A stretch of 64,000 nucleotides of DNA from Marinobacter halophilus (GTDB lineage: Bacteria > Pseudomonadota > Gammaproteobacteria > Pseudomonadales > Oleiphilaceae), in NCBI RefSeq assembly GCF_003007685.1, contig NZ_PXNN01000011.1:496001-560000 (forward strand). Direction: 5' to 3'. Both the position numbers and the translations under genes were made by a program. Shown in pieces: positions 46,081 through 55,100 of this stretch; within the stretch, counting starts at the first letter, position 1, and every line of letters begins with the position of its first letter. The notes beneath the pieces are model-generated. The model did no database searches, was not told the DNA's origin, and was given only the letters and a program-made list of their open reading frames with translations.

Positions 46081-46722
46081 TCAGCGGGTACCGTAAACCA
46101 CCATGGTTTTCCCTTTGACCCGCACCAGGCCCTGATCCTCCAGGGTTTTCAGCACACGACCAACCATCTCCCGGGAACAGCCCACAATACGGCCGATTTC
46201 CTGGCGGGTAATCTTGATCTGCATGCCGTCCGGATGGGTCATCGCGTCCGGCTCTTTGCACAGATCCAGCAGGGTACGGGCAACCCGGCCGGTGACATCC
46301 AGAAACGCCAGATCGCCGACCTTACGGGTGGTCTGGCGCAGGCGAGAGGCCATCTGCTCCCCGATAAAATACAGAACCCGGGGGTCCTGCTGGGCAATTT
46401 CCCGGAACTTGGTGTAACTGATCTCCGCCACTTCGCATTCGGTTTTGGCTTTAACCCAGGCACTGCGTGAATCCATGTTGTCGAACAGGCCCATTTCACC
46501 GAAAAAGTCACCGGCGTTCAAATACGCCATGATCATCTCGCGGCCATCATCGTCTTCGATAATAACGGTGACGGAACCCTTGACGATGTAAAACAGGGAG
46601 TCACTTTTGTCACCGGCGTAAATAATTGTGCTTTTGGCGGGATAGCGCCGACGGTGACACTGGGAGAGAAAGTAATCCAAATGCTTGGTCTTCTGCTCAA
46701 CCGGCTTGATGATGGTAGCCAT
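46081..46722 (-). CDS. vfr: cAMP-responsive global regulator Vfr/CRP
   Basis: 213-aa CRP-family activator, close in length to E. coli CRP and Pseudomonas Vfr. The cAMP-binding pocket is [21 protein letters not shown], including the Arg-Ser pair that holds the phosphate. The helix-turn-helix is [20 protein letters not shown]. The ATG at 46722 is preferred to an upstream in-frame start; AGGAGG lies 13 bases before it. Its divergent neighbour is the OsmC/YhfA gene, as in E. coli crp-yhfA. A TGTGACC half-site in its promoter suggests autoregulation. Confidence 0.94.
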   Translation of the reverse strand: MATIIKPVEQKTKHLDYFLSQCHRRRYPAKSTIIYAGDKSDSLFYIVKGSVTVIIEDDDGREMIMAYLNAGDFFGEMGLFDNMDSRSAWVKAKTECEVAEISYTKFREIAQQDPRVLYFIGEQMASRLRQTTRKVGDLAFLDVTGRVARTLLDLCKEPDAMTHPDGMQIKITRQEIGRIVGCSREMVGRVLKTLEDQGLVRVKGKTMVVYGTR

Positions 46723-46820
46723 AATGCGAGATGTGCCTCCTGAGAGTCTGACGATTCCTGATTTTTTTCTTCCCCGCATTTCCCTGCAGGTTTCATGCTT
46801 TTTATATATATGGGCAACAA

Positions 46821-46849
46821 CTTATAACAAGAAGGTCACAATTGGGCAA
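46821..46849 (-). promoter_or_regulatory. Possible vfr promoter with a CRP half-site
   Basis: On the minus strand TTGCCC (46849-46844) is 17 bp from TATAAG (46826-46821), four and five of six matches. The spacer includes TGTGACC (46840-46834), one good half of a CRP site; the second half is not recognisable. A bound Vfr would sit on the promoter itself. Confidence 0.4.
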
Positions 46850-47004
46850 CTCGAAAGCAGATACAACTTGTATCCAATGACAATACCTCTTTGGTCGCAA
46901 AGGCTCGGCTGCCGCCATCGGAAGACTGTGCTAGCATCCGCCCTGTTGACAACAAGGCGAGCTTGAATCGCCTACCAACCCACCACCATCTCTGGGAGAA
47001 CCCG

Positions 47005-47427
47005 ATGAAAGCAACCGTAGACTGGACCGGCAACGCCAGCTTCAAAGCCACCAGTGGCAGTGGCCACAGTGTGCAACTGGATGGTCCGCCAGATCACGGT
47101 GGCGAAAACCTGGGGCCACGTCCCATGGAAATGCTGTTGATGGGGGTGGGTGGCTGCTCCGCCTTTGACGTCATGAGTATTCTGAAGAAAAGCCGGCAGG
47201 AGGTGACCGCCTGCCACACCGAACTGGAGGCCGAACGGGCCGACGCGGTGCCGGCCGTGTTCACAAAGATTCATCTGCATTTCGTGGTGACCGGCCACAA
47301 CCTCAAAGACAAGCAGGTGGAGCGCGCAGTCAGCCTGTCTGCGGACAAATACTGCTCCGCCTCTATCATGCTGGGTAAGGCCGGCGTCGAGATTACTCAC
47401 AGCCATGAAATCCGGGCAGCCGGGTAA
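47005..47427 (+). CDS. OsmC family protein (YhfA-like)
   Basis: 140-aa peroxidase-fold protein. Both redox cysteines are present: VGGCSAFDVMSIL and SADKYCSASIML. The preceding GPRPMEMLLMGV segment is typical of the YhfA subgroup. OsmC-type proteins reduce organic hydroperoxides; activity of the YhfA subgroup is less certain. The ATG at 47005 has GGGAGAACC directly upstream. It is divergent from vfr, a conserved pairing. Confidence 0.92.
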   Translation: MKATVDWTGNASFKATSGSGHSVQLDGPPDHGGENLGPRPMEMLLMGVGGCSAFDVMSILKKSRQEVTACHTELEAERADAVPAVFTKIHLHFVVTGHNLKDKQVERAVSLSADKYCSASIMLGKAGVEITHSHEIRAAG

Positions 47428-47602
47428 CGGCTCTGCCGTCACGGGCCTTGCCGGCCTGGAACGGAGTCACCCGTTAGCAAAAATGTCATTGCAGATACTA
47501 TTCATTGACACACACGGTATGCATAATACGCAACTTTCTCCGCCGGCCTGCGCAAAAGCTGAACAATCCGTTTGCCTGGTCAGTAGTCGGTGGCGGCCTC
47601 GG

Positions 47603-47626
47603 CAGGGTGACGATAAATATACCCTG
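47603..47626. promoter_or_regulatory. Inverted repeat before speD
   Basis: CAGGGT and ACCCTG are separated by 12 bases that include the AT-rich GATAAATAT, about 35 bp before the speD start. It could be an operator over a -10 region or a small leader hairpin. The 234-bp gap between osmC and speD holds no gene. Confidence 0.3.
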
Positions 47627-47661
47627 TTGTCATTCATCTCCATTATCCGGAGGGGCTGAGC

Positions 47662-48453
47662 ATGGAGAACAAACTCCAGCTGCACGGTTTCAACAACCTG
47701 ACCAAATCCCTGAGCTTCAACATCTACGACATCTGTTATGCGCAGACCGAAGAGCAACGCGAAGCCTATATTGATTACATCGATGAGATGTACAACGCCG
47801 AACGCCTGACCCAGATCCTGACCGATGTGGTCAAGATCATCGGCGCCAACATCCTCAACATCGCCCGCCAGGACTATGAGCCCCATGGCGCTTCTGTGAC
47901 CATGCTGATTGCCGAGCATGATGTCACCGACGGCGAAGCCGATAACGAGGAATCCCCGGGCCCGCTGCCAGACACCATAGTGGCGCATCTGGACAAGAGC
48001 CATGTGACGGTTCACACCTATCCGGAAAGCCACCCGCACGACGGCGTGAGCACTTTCCGGGCCGATATCGACGTGTCCACCTGCGGCCTGATTTCACCAC
48101 TGAAGGTGTTGAACTACCTGATCCACAGCTTCGATTCAGACGTGGTCACGGTTGACTACCGCGTGCGCGGTTTCACCCGCGATGTCGACGGCACCAAGCA
48201 CTACATTGATCACGACATCAACTCGATCCAGAACTACCTGACTGAAGACACCCAGAACGCCTATCAGATGATCGACGTTAACGTGTATCAGGAAAATATG
48301 TTCCATACCAAGATGATGCTAAAGAACTTCGACCTGGACAACTACGTGTTCGGCGTAAATGCCAGCGATCTGGACCCGGCCGAAGCCCAGTCCATTGAAG
48401 ACCGGTTACGCCGGGAGATGCTGGAGATCTTCTATTCCCGCAACGTGGAATAA
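47662..48453 (+). CDS. speD: S-adenosylmethionine decarboxylase proenzyme
   Basis: 263-aa pyruvoyl-dependent enzyme of the E. coli type that makes decarboxylated SAM for spermidine synthesis. The self-cleavage site is at S113 in [15 protein letters not shown], which would give the beta chain and the alpha chain with the N-terminal pyruvoyl group. Family segments [18 protein letters not shown] and [15 protein letters not shown] are present. GGAGGGG precedes the start. No speE is nearby. The order vfr-osmC-speD matches P. aeruginosa as I recall it. Confidence 0.95.
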   Translation: MENKLQLHGFNNLTKSLSFNIYDICYAQTEEQREAYIDYIDEMYNAERLTQILTDVVKIIGANILNIARQDYEPHGASVTMLIAEHDVTDGEADNEESPGPLPDTIVAHLDKSHVTVHTYPESHPHDGVSTFRADIDVSTCGLISPLKVLNYLIHSFDSDVVTVDYRVRGFTRDVDGTKHYIDHDINSIQNYLTEDTQNAYQMIDVNVYQENMFHTKMMLKNFDLDNYVFGVNASDLDPAEAQSIEDRLRREMLEIFYSRNVE

Positions 48454-48463
48454 CCTGCCCCGA

Positions 48464-48505
48464 GCGGCGGCCAGAACCGGCCGCCGCCGGTCCTTCAGTT
48501 TTTTT
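48464..48505 (+). terminator. Probable rho-independent terminator after speD
   Basis: A 9-bp GC-only stem (GCGGCGGCC and GGCCGCCGC) with an AGAACC loop starts 11 bp after the speD stop. A run of seven T bases follows at 48499-48505, about 11 bases beyond the stem, slightly far for an ideal terminator. Confidence 0.62.
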
Positions 48506-48589
48506 GATGTGCCCCTCCAGAATTCTGCGTTTTCATCCTCCGCCTGAGCCCGGTTTAATAGAGCTTATTGCAACCTTGAGGAGGACGAT

Positions 48590-49447
48590 ATGGCGCTCCG
48601 CTCCCTGAAACAGATCATTCCCGCACTGGACACCTCAGACGGTGCCGGTGTGCGCATCAAACGCTCGCTGGGCCAACGCCAGACCATCCGCATGGACCCG
48701 TTCCTGATGCTGGACGAGTTCGGCTCAGACCAGCCACAGGATTATATTGCCGGCTTCCCCGACCACCCGCACCGGGGTTTCGAGACGGTCACCTACATGA
48801 TCGAAGGCCACATGCTGCATGAGGATCATCTGGGTAATCGTGGCAACCTGCGCAACGGCGGCGTGCAGTGGATGACCGCCGGCCGGGGCATTATCCATTC
48901 CGAGATGCCCCAACAGGAATCTGGCGTCATGCGCGGTTTCCAGCTCTGGCTGAACCTGCCCGCCGCCGAAAAAATGAAGCCGGCCGGCTACCAGGACATC
49001 CAGCCGGAAGACATCCCGGTGTTCAACCAGGCCGGGGCGTCAGTAAAGCTGATTGCCGGAGCCTTGACCGTCAGCGGTGTCGAGATTACCGGCGCGGTCA
49101 CCGGTGGCAGCACCCAGCCCATTTACGCTGATATTCATCTGGAGCCCCATGCGCAGGTGTCGCTGCCGGTCGCCGCACAGCTCAACGCCATGTTATATCT
49201 GTACGAAGGCAGCGCCCGCCTGGTGACGGGCGATGAGCGCATAGCGCTGACCAAGTCCGCCGCCAACGTGTTGGGCAATGGCGATGAGATGCTGGTAGCG
49301 GCAGATGACGCCGGCGCCAGGATGCTGCTGATTGCCGGGCGAGCCATTGGCGAGCCAGTAGTGCAATACGGGCCGTTCGTGATGAACACCCGGGAAGAAA
49401 TTGAACAGGCCCTGCGCGATTACCAGAACGGCCGGCTGACCGCCTGA
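48590..49447 (+). CDS. Pirin family protein
   Basis: 285-aa bicupin. The N-terminal cupin has the metal-binding FPDHPHRGFETVTYMIEG and the GRGIIHSEMP pair of His/Glu residues. Bacterial pirins can act as quercetin dioxygenases or bind regulatory partners; the role here is unknown. AGGAGGA precedes the start. The stop is three bases from the convergent phosphoribulokinase stop. Confidence 0.9.
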   Translation: MALRSLKQIIPALDTSDGAGVRIKRSLGQRQTIRMDPFLMLDEFGSDQPQDYIAGFPDHPHRGFETVTYMIEGHMLHEDHLGNRGNLRNGGVQWMTAGRGIIHSEMPQQESGVMRGFQLWLNLPAAEKMKPAGYQDIQPEDIPVFNQAGASVKLIAGALTVSGVEITGAVTGGSTQPIYADIHLEPHAQVSLPVAAQLNAMLYLYEGSARLVTGDERIALTKSAANVLGNGDEMLVAADDAGARMLLIAGRAIGEPVVQYGPFVMNTREEIEQALRDYQNGRLTA

Positions 49448-49450
49448 GCC

Positions 49451-50317
49451 TCAGGCAAATGCTTTACCCGCCATCAGCTTCTGCACCAGTGGCCGGAGGA
49501 TCAGGTCCATGGCCAGAGCCATTTTCGGGCCCGGAATCACCAGGGTGTCGTGGCGGGAAAGGGTACTCTGGGGAATCACTTGCAGCAGCCAGGCAAAATC
49601 GACATCGGTGGAATCCCGGAAGTGAATTACGACCATGCTTTCATCTTCCGTGGGCACCTCCCTGGCAATGAAGGGGTTCGAGGTATCTACCAGAGGAATG
49701 CGCTGGAAGTTGATGTGGGTATGGGCAAACTGAGGCACGATGTCGTGCACATAGTCATCCATGCGGTTGATGATGGTCTGCACCACCGCTTCCTGACTGT
49801 AGCCACGCCGATTGGTGTCCCGGTGAATTTTCTGAATCCACTCCAGATTGACGATCGGCACCACGCCGATCAATAGATCCACATACTGGGCGATGTTGAC
49901 GTTTTCACTAACCACGCCCCCGTGCAATCCTTCGTAAAACAGCACATCGGTATCCGACGGCAACGGTCCCCAGGGCGTGAAGGTGCCCGGTTTATGCCCG
50001 GCTCCGACCAGCGCCCGGTCTTCGTCGTGGACGTACTCCCGATAGCGTCCGTTGCCGGTATGGGAATAGTCATACAACAAGGCCTCCAGGCGGTCGATGT
50101 GGTTGGCCGCCAGAGCAAAGTGGTTGCGTTCGCCGAACTGGCCCTTGGCCGCCAGCCGCGCCATCTGTTCACGGGTGTAACGATGAAAACTGTCGCCACT
50201 GACCATCGCGGCATGGATATCTTCACCCGCAAACAGTTTCCTGAAAATCTGGCCAGTAGTAGTGGTGCCCGCGCCGGATGAGCCGGTAACCGCAATGATC
50301 GGATGGCGTTTGGACAT
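49451..50317 (-). CDS. prkB: Phosphoribulokinase (PrkB-like)
   Basis: 288-aa P-loop kinase. Walker A is VTGSSGAGTTTTGQIFRKL and the substrate region includes MVSGDSFHRYTREQM and FYEGLHGGVV. Length and motifs match the class I bacterial phosphoribulokinase family that includes E. coli PrkB. No RuBisCO gene is in the window, so a Calvin-cycle role cannot be supported. In E. coli prkB is next to yhfA and crp; here speD and pirin lie between. Function outside carbon fixation is not established. Confidence 0.88.
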   Translation of the reverse strand: MSKRHPIIAVTGSSGAGTTTTGQIFRKLFAGEDIHAAMVSGDSFHRYTREQMARLAAKGQFGERNHFALAANHIDRLEALLYDYSHTGNGRYREYVHDEDRALVGAGHKPGTFTPWGPLPSDTDVLFYEGLHGGVVSENVNIAQYVDLLIGVVPIVNLEWIQKIHRDTNRRGYSQEAVVQTIINRMDDYVHDIVPQFAHTHINFQRIPLVDTSNPFIAREVPTEDESMVVIHFRDSTDVDFAWLLQVIPQSTLSRHDTLVIPGPKMALAMDLILRPLVQKLMAGKAFA

Positions 50318-50335
50318 AACAGATCAATTCCCGGA

Positions 50336-53300
50336 TCAGGTGAGACTGGTCAGTAGTCGGGGTTTTTCAACCACAAAGCCCTGAGCATAATCGACACCCA
50401 GCTGTCTCAGCATATCCAGAACCTCACGGGATTCAACCTGAGAGGCAATGACTTCCCGGCTCATGTAATGGGCCATATCCACCATGGACTTCACCATGGC
50501 CTGATCGGCCTGGCTTGAGATCAGCTGCGCGGTAAAGGCCCGGTCGATCTTGATCAGGTCTACCGGCAACGAGCGCATAAACTGGAACGAGTTCGGACCA
50601 CTGCCAAAATTGCCAAGGCAGAATCGGCAACCCAGCTCCTTCATCTCCAGCATGAAGTCGGCGACAGCCTGCACATCGTGAATGGCCGATGCTTCGGTCA
50701 GTTCGAACCACAAACGTTCAATGGGGGCGTCTTTTTCGCTGAGTTTTTCATAAATGAACTCCAGCAAGGTCTGGTCGTTCAGCGAATGTCCGGACAAGTT
50801 AATGCACACTCCCCCCAAATCGCGCGGGTCCGGCCCCCGATCCCGAAGCCAGTCCAGCATATGGCCGACCACCCACCGGTCAACCGCCTGCATCCGGTCG
50901 TAACGCTCGGCCATACGCACGAAATCCTGGCCGGTAATCAGCTGACCGCTGTCATCGTACATACTGATCAGAATCTCATACTGAGTGGCCATGCGGGCCT
51001 CTGCATGCAGCGGAATGATTTTCTGGCAGCGCAACAGCATGCGCTCTTCATCCGGATCCGACAGGCTGGCCACCCGGGCTGCAATCTGTTCCTGGCGAGC
51101 CTGGTCATCCGCGCCCAAGGTGAACTCAGAGAGTTTGCCCGGGCCTTTCTTGCGGGCCGTTGACAGCGCCTGTTCCGAGCTTCTCAGCCAGCGCTCGGCG
51201 CTCACCAGGGCAGGCAACTCCGGCACCAGCCCGACGTTGGCAGATAACTGGTGCGAGCGACCGCCAAACACAAACTCGGCCGCCTCAATGGCACCAATCA
51301 CCGCCTCGGCAACGCTGGCGGCCTGCTCTGCTGCCACCAGCATGGCAAACTCGTTACCACCCAGGCGAGCCACCGGCATGCCATCTCCGACATGTTCACA
51401 CAGGAGCGCCGACACCTGCTTAAGGGCTTCGTCACCGGCCTGGGAACCCGCGGTATCGTTAAGTAGCCGGAAACCTCGCAAGTCCAGATGCAACAGAGCC
51501 CGACTGTCCTCTCGACGGGCCAGTTGCTGCTCCAGCATCCGTTCGAATTCCCGGCGATTAAGCAATCGAGTCAGCTCATCATGGGTGGACGCCCAGGACA
51601 ACTGGTCGTAAACGTTGCGCACCATCCGGTCGATGCTTTCGTCCACCAACGGTCGCTCATACTGGCTGTCAGGCACGATGATGCCTTTGCGCATCTGCAG
51701 GGCCAGAGCCTCCAGATCAAGCTCCACCACCCGCATGCCCTGGTGGTTTACAAACACAAAACGGCTGAAGCCCCGGGCCACCCAGACCAGACGGATGAAC
51801 TGGGGGTCATCGGGGCGGGTCTGGTCACGCAGCCAGTCGCCGGTGCGTAGTTGCTGGGCACGATTCATCCAGCGCTGCAGGCTACGCTGCTCCCGCTCGC
51901 TGAGAGTTTGCTTGTCAGCCGGTACTGGTTTGGCTGGGGGTATTTCAACCAGCTCAGAGGTCTTGTCAGGCCGGCGAACCAGAAATTGCTTCAGCTCATC
52001 CCGAATCTGGGACGATGGCATGTGGTTGCTGGAGATCGACGCCAGACCATCCTGAATCAGCCTCAACAATTCCGGCAAATTGGCACTGCTGTCCGGATCA
52101 TCAGCGAACGCCAACAATGAGTCGATCACCGTCAGATAATCCTGCCACAACTGGCTATCCGGCCCCTGGCGAATCCAGGTCAGCGACAGCAGATCCCGCC
52201 AGCCGCCCTCCAGCAAGCTCACCAGTGCCTTGGGAACCTTGCGGCCGGCAATTTTTTGATTTACGGCTTCGGCCACCGCCGCTTTCGATTCGGCCACTTT
52301 CTGGGCGCCTTCCGCCGCCGCGGTTACCCGCTCCACGTTGCGGCGATAGACCAGGTTCTGGCGGTCTATCAGAGTATCCAGCTCACCCAGGGTCTGTTCG
52401 AACACCCCGGTGTCCTGCTCAAAATCGGTGGCAATACGCTGAATCAGCTCATCCACCCGGCGCTGAACCACCGGGTTCAAGCGGCCGCCCTTGACGCCCA
52501 GCTGGGCGAGACGATTCATCACCCCGCGCACCGGGCTTTCCTGATCTTCAAAAAACGCCGGATCCCGCATCACCACTTTTAGCACCGGCACTTCCAGCTG
52601 GCGCATTCTGGTCTGGGCGTAGTCACTGAGCTTCGGATTTTCCACCACACTCTTGAAAAATCGGTCGACGACGTCAAGCGTTTGCTGCTGCTCATCACCC
52701 AGGCGGGTTTCACCCATTTCCTTAACCTTCTCAACCACCCGCTCTTTCAGGGGCGCGGCTGACTCATCCGGCCCAGCTGCCCGCAGCTGCAGTTCCTGTA
52801 GCTCACGGTGTAATTCTCCGGATGACAGCGGGCGGGCATTGGGTGCAAAGCTCTGCTCGACACTACCACCCTGCTGCAACCGGTTTGACTGCAGCGTGCT
52901 GAGCAGATTGCGCACCGTCGCAAAGGCGGTCTGCGCAGCCCGGGCATAACCCCGGAATTCGCCAGACAAACGGGTTCTCACGGTGCGTGCAGGTGCTTCA
53001 GTACCGGCTGGCTCTGGCGCCGGACTTTCAGCGGGGGTTTGCCGAGGTTCGCTCTGCCCCGCGGGCCGGACTGCTTCCGGAGCCGGGGCATCGGTTTTCG
53101 GTGGCGAGTGCTCGCTCAGGTACTTGGACAGGTCAAGGTCCGGCAATACACCGTGACGGATGAGAATGTTATTGAGCTCCCGGTACAATGGGGCCAGTTC
53201 CTTGAGGACGGTCTGCTCAAACGTTTTCAGACAGACTTTTTCCACGTCTCGAGTGGTTTTGAACTGCAGCAGCGCCAGGTGGAACGCCTCACACACCAGC

Positions 53301-54097
53301 GCTGGCCCGAGCGGGTTCTGGTGGCCGGTGCGGTTGGCAATGTTGAGTTTGTCCAGACGCAGTTTCAACTGCAGCAGATCCCCCCGGTACTGGGTATCGG
53401 CGCGGGTAACCATCACCCGGATGGTCAGCCAGTCTTCGAATTCGTTTTTGTCGACCACCGACAACTCGCCGCCAGGAACGCCTTTCCGGGACGGTTTCAG
53501 GGGGGATTCCAGACTGTTGGCCATGTGGTGCCAGAGCACCCGTTGGCGAGCCTGTAGCTGCCCGGAAGCGTCCATGTATTCGTTGGCCAACTGATCATTA
53601 GGCGCTTTCTGTGCAGCCTTACGGAGTGCATCGGCGGTCTGCACAAAACAGGCATCCATCAGCGGCTCAATAAATCGGGTTACGGTCTTGGCGCACTGAT
53701 GCAGAACAAACTGAACCCGTTCACTGGGTGCCCTCAAAGAAGAACGGGACAGCTCGCCAGAGCTCCCGCACAATTGCAGCATGGCGTTCACGGCGTCCGG
53801 ATTGGAACGAGTAAAATTGACGCCCATGGCACCGTCAATCCGGCGAACGGGGCTGACGTGCAGCTCGTAACGGCGTTGGCCGTCCGCGCCGCGAAAACGC
53901 ACTACCAGCTCAGACGGCGGACTCTGCTCGAACGCCCGATCGAGCTTTCGGGAGGTTTCCCCGGAATAGCGAATAAACAGGCCTTCCCCACAAAAATCTG
54001 CGATCTGGCAGGGCCAGGCATTACCTTGCCCGGCGTCTATCTGCGCGGCAAGTTTAATGGGCTGCCGGGTACTGTTACGGCGTTCTCTCGGGTCCAT
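50336..54097 (-). CDS. PilZ-DUF1631-GGDEF-EAL protein with degenerate catalytic motifs
   Basis: 1253-aa cytosolic c-di-GMP-related protein. A PilZ domain starts the chain (RRNSTRQ gives the RxxxR, and IADFCGEGLF stands for DxSxxG). Residues about 100-760 are the long DUF1631 region. A GGDEF domain (about 845-1000) reads GGNEF and has DLRGFRLLND in place of DLDxFK. An EAL domain (about 1020-1250) reads YEILIS for EAL, GNFGSG for DDFGTG and IASQVES for VAEGVET, though ELTE and KID are kept. Both enzyme sites therefore look inactive, while PilZ may still bind c-di-GMP. It probably works as a receptor or scaffold. Lies 18 bp upstream of prkB on the same strand. Confidence 0.9.
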   Translation of the reverse strand: MDPRERRNSTRQPIKLAAQIDAGQGNAWPCQIADFCGEGLFIRYSGETSRKLDRAFEQSPPSELVVRFRGADGQRRYELHVSPVRRIDGAMGVNFTRSNPDAVNAMLQLCGSSGELSRSSLRAPSERVQFVLHQCAKTVTRFIEPLMDACFVQTADALRKAAQKAPNDQLANEYMDASGQLQARQRVLWHHMANSLESPLKPSRKGVPGGELSVVDKNEFEDWLTIRVMVTRADTQYRGDLLQLKLRLDKLNIANRTGHQNPLGPALVCEAFHLALLQFKTTRDVEKVCLKTFEQTVLKELAPLYRELNNILIRHGVLPDLDLSKYLSEHSPPKTDAPAPEAVRPAGQSEPRQTPAESPAPEPAGTEAPARTVRTRLSGEFRGYARAAQTAFATVRNLLSTLQSNRLQQGGSVEQSFAPNARPLSSGELHRELQELQLRAAGPDESAAPLKERVVEKVKEMGETRLGDEQQQTLDVVDRFFKSVVENPKLSDYAQTRMRQLEVPVLKVVMRDPAFFEDQESPVRGVMNRLAQLGVKGGRLNPVVQRRVDELIQRIATDFEQDTGVFEQTLGELDTLIDRQNLVYRRNVERVTAAAEGAQKVAESKAAVAEAVNQKIAGRKVPKALVSLLEGGWRDLLSLTWIRQGPDSQLWQDYLTVIDSLLAFADDPDSSANLPELLRLIQDGLASISSNHMPSSQIRDELKQFLVRRPDKTSELVEIPPAKPVPADKQTLSEREQRSLQRWMNRAQQLRTGDWLRDQTRPDDPQFIRLVWVARGFSRFVFVNHQGMRVVELDLEALALQMRKGIIVPDSQYERPLVDESIDRMVRNVYDQLSWASTHDELTRLLNRREFERMLEQQLARREDSRALLHLDLRGFRLLNDTAGSQAGDEALKQVSALLCEHVGDGMPVARLGGNEFAMLVAAEQAASVAEAVIGAIEAAEFVFGGRSHQLSANVGLVPELPALVSAERWLRSSEQALSTARKKGPGKLSEFTLGADDQARQEQIAARVASLSDPDEERMLLRCQKIIPLHAEARMATQYEILISMYDDSGQLITGQDFVRMAERYDRMQAVDRWVVGHMLDWLRDRGPDPRDLGGVCINLSGHSLNDQTLLEFIYEKLSEKDAPIERLWFELTEASAIHDVQAVADFMLEMKELGCRFCLGNFGSGPNSFQFMRSLPVDLIKIDRAFTAQLISSQADQAMVKSMVDMAHYMSREVIASQVESREVLDMLRQLGVDYAQGFVVEKPRLLTSLT

Positions 54098-54296
54098 GAA
54101 CTACCTGATCAATTAATAATCCGTCTTGGCCGCCAATCCTGAAGACATCGGCGAACATCCCTGGCTCAGTGGTACTGACCACCTGCTATGATACCCATGA
54201 AAGCTGAGTGATGCCCGATTTCCAGGTGAGCTGGCGCTGCCTGACCAACATCCGGCCTGAAGGCCGAAAACACCCACACTCATAACATTCTGATTC

Positions 54297-55100
54297 ATGA
54301 AACAGCTTAGTCAGATATATCTTGTTTTGCTACTGTTAACAGGGCTCCAGGGCTGTACGACTATCGGCTACTATGGCCAGGCCGTCGGCGGTCACATGTC
54401 ATTGATGATGCGCGGCCAACCTGTGCGCTCTGTTGTGGCCGACCCGCAAACGGCCCCGGCTCTGAAACAGAAACTGGCTGTCGCCGTGGCTGCCCGGAAC
54501 TTTGCCTGAGTGACTCTGGAACTGCCAGTCGGCAATACCTTTACCAAGTATGTGACGCTGGACCGCCCCTGGGTTGTCGTTAACCTGGTTGTTGTTCAGG
54601 AATTCGCCCTAAAACCGCACCAGTGGTGTTACCCGGTGGTTGGCTGCCAAGCTTATCGAGGCTACTTTAATCTTGAGCAGGCACGCAAGGAGCAAGCCCG
54701 GTTTGCCGGGCAGGCTTAAGATACCTGCATCGGCGCTGTCACCGCTTATTCCACTCTGGGCTGGTTTGACGATCCTCTGCACACCGGGTTTACCGACCTC
54801 GCGGAGGACCGCATGGTGGCGCTGATCTTTCACGAACTGGCCCGGCAGTACGCAACCCTTTCCCGGAACTATCCGGAGCCGGGCCCGTTCGGTGCGCCCC
54901 CGGTGCAACTTAACAACGCCAATGTCGCGCTGTTTCAGCAGTACAATCAGCATGTGCCGGCGTTCCGGCAGTTACTGCGGGACCACGGCGAGGACTTCGG
55001 GCGTTTTTATCAGGCGGTCGAAACACTGTCCCGACAGGCGCCGGCCGAGCGGGAGCAGCAGCTCAGCACTCTGTCACAGAGGTTTGTAGAACACCTTTGA
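54297..55100 (+). pseudogene. Broken aminopeptidase-family lipoprotein gene
   Basis: One continuous frame of 268 codons is interrupted by TGA at 54507-54509 and TAA at 54717-54719. The translated pieces follow the predicted bacterial aminopeptidase family (COG4324-type): lipobox and start LLLTGLQGCTTIGYYGQAVGG, then RPWVVVNLVVVQEF, WCYPVVGCQAYRGYF, TAYSTLGWFDDPLHT, and the C-terminal LNNANVALFQQYNQHVPAF. The zinc motif HELAH reads HELAR, and roughly 100 residues that should follow it are missing. The total is well short of the usual 350 or so residues. The tail overlaps the end of argA on the other strand by 27 bp. It is decayed, not functional. Confidence 0.85.

Noticed and set aside
54507..54509. 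In-frame TGA as a possible selenocysteine codon
   Set aside because: A second stop (TAA) follows in the same frame, the zinc motif is mutated and a central part is missing, so gene decay explains it; no SECIS-like hairpin was noticed next to the TGA.
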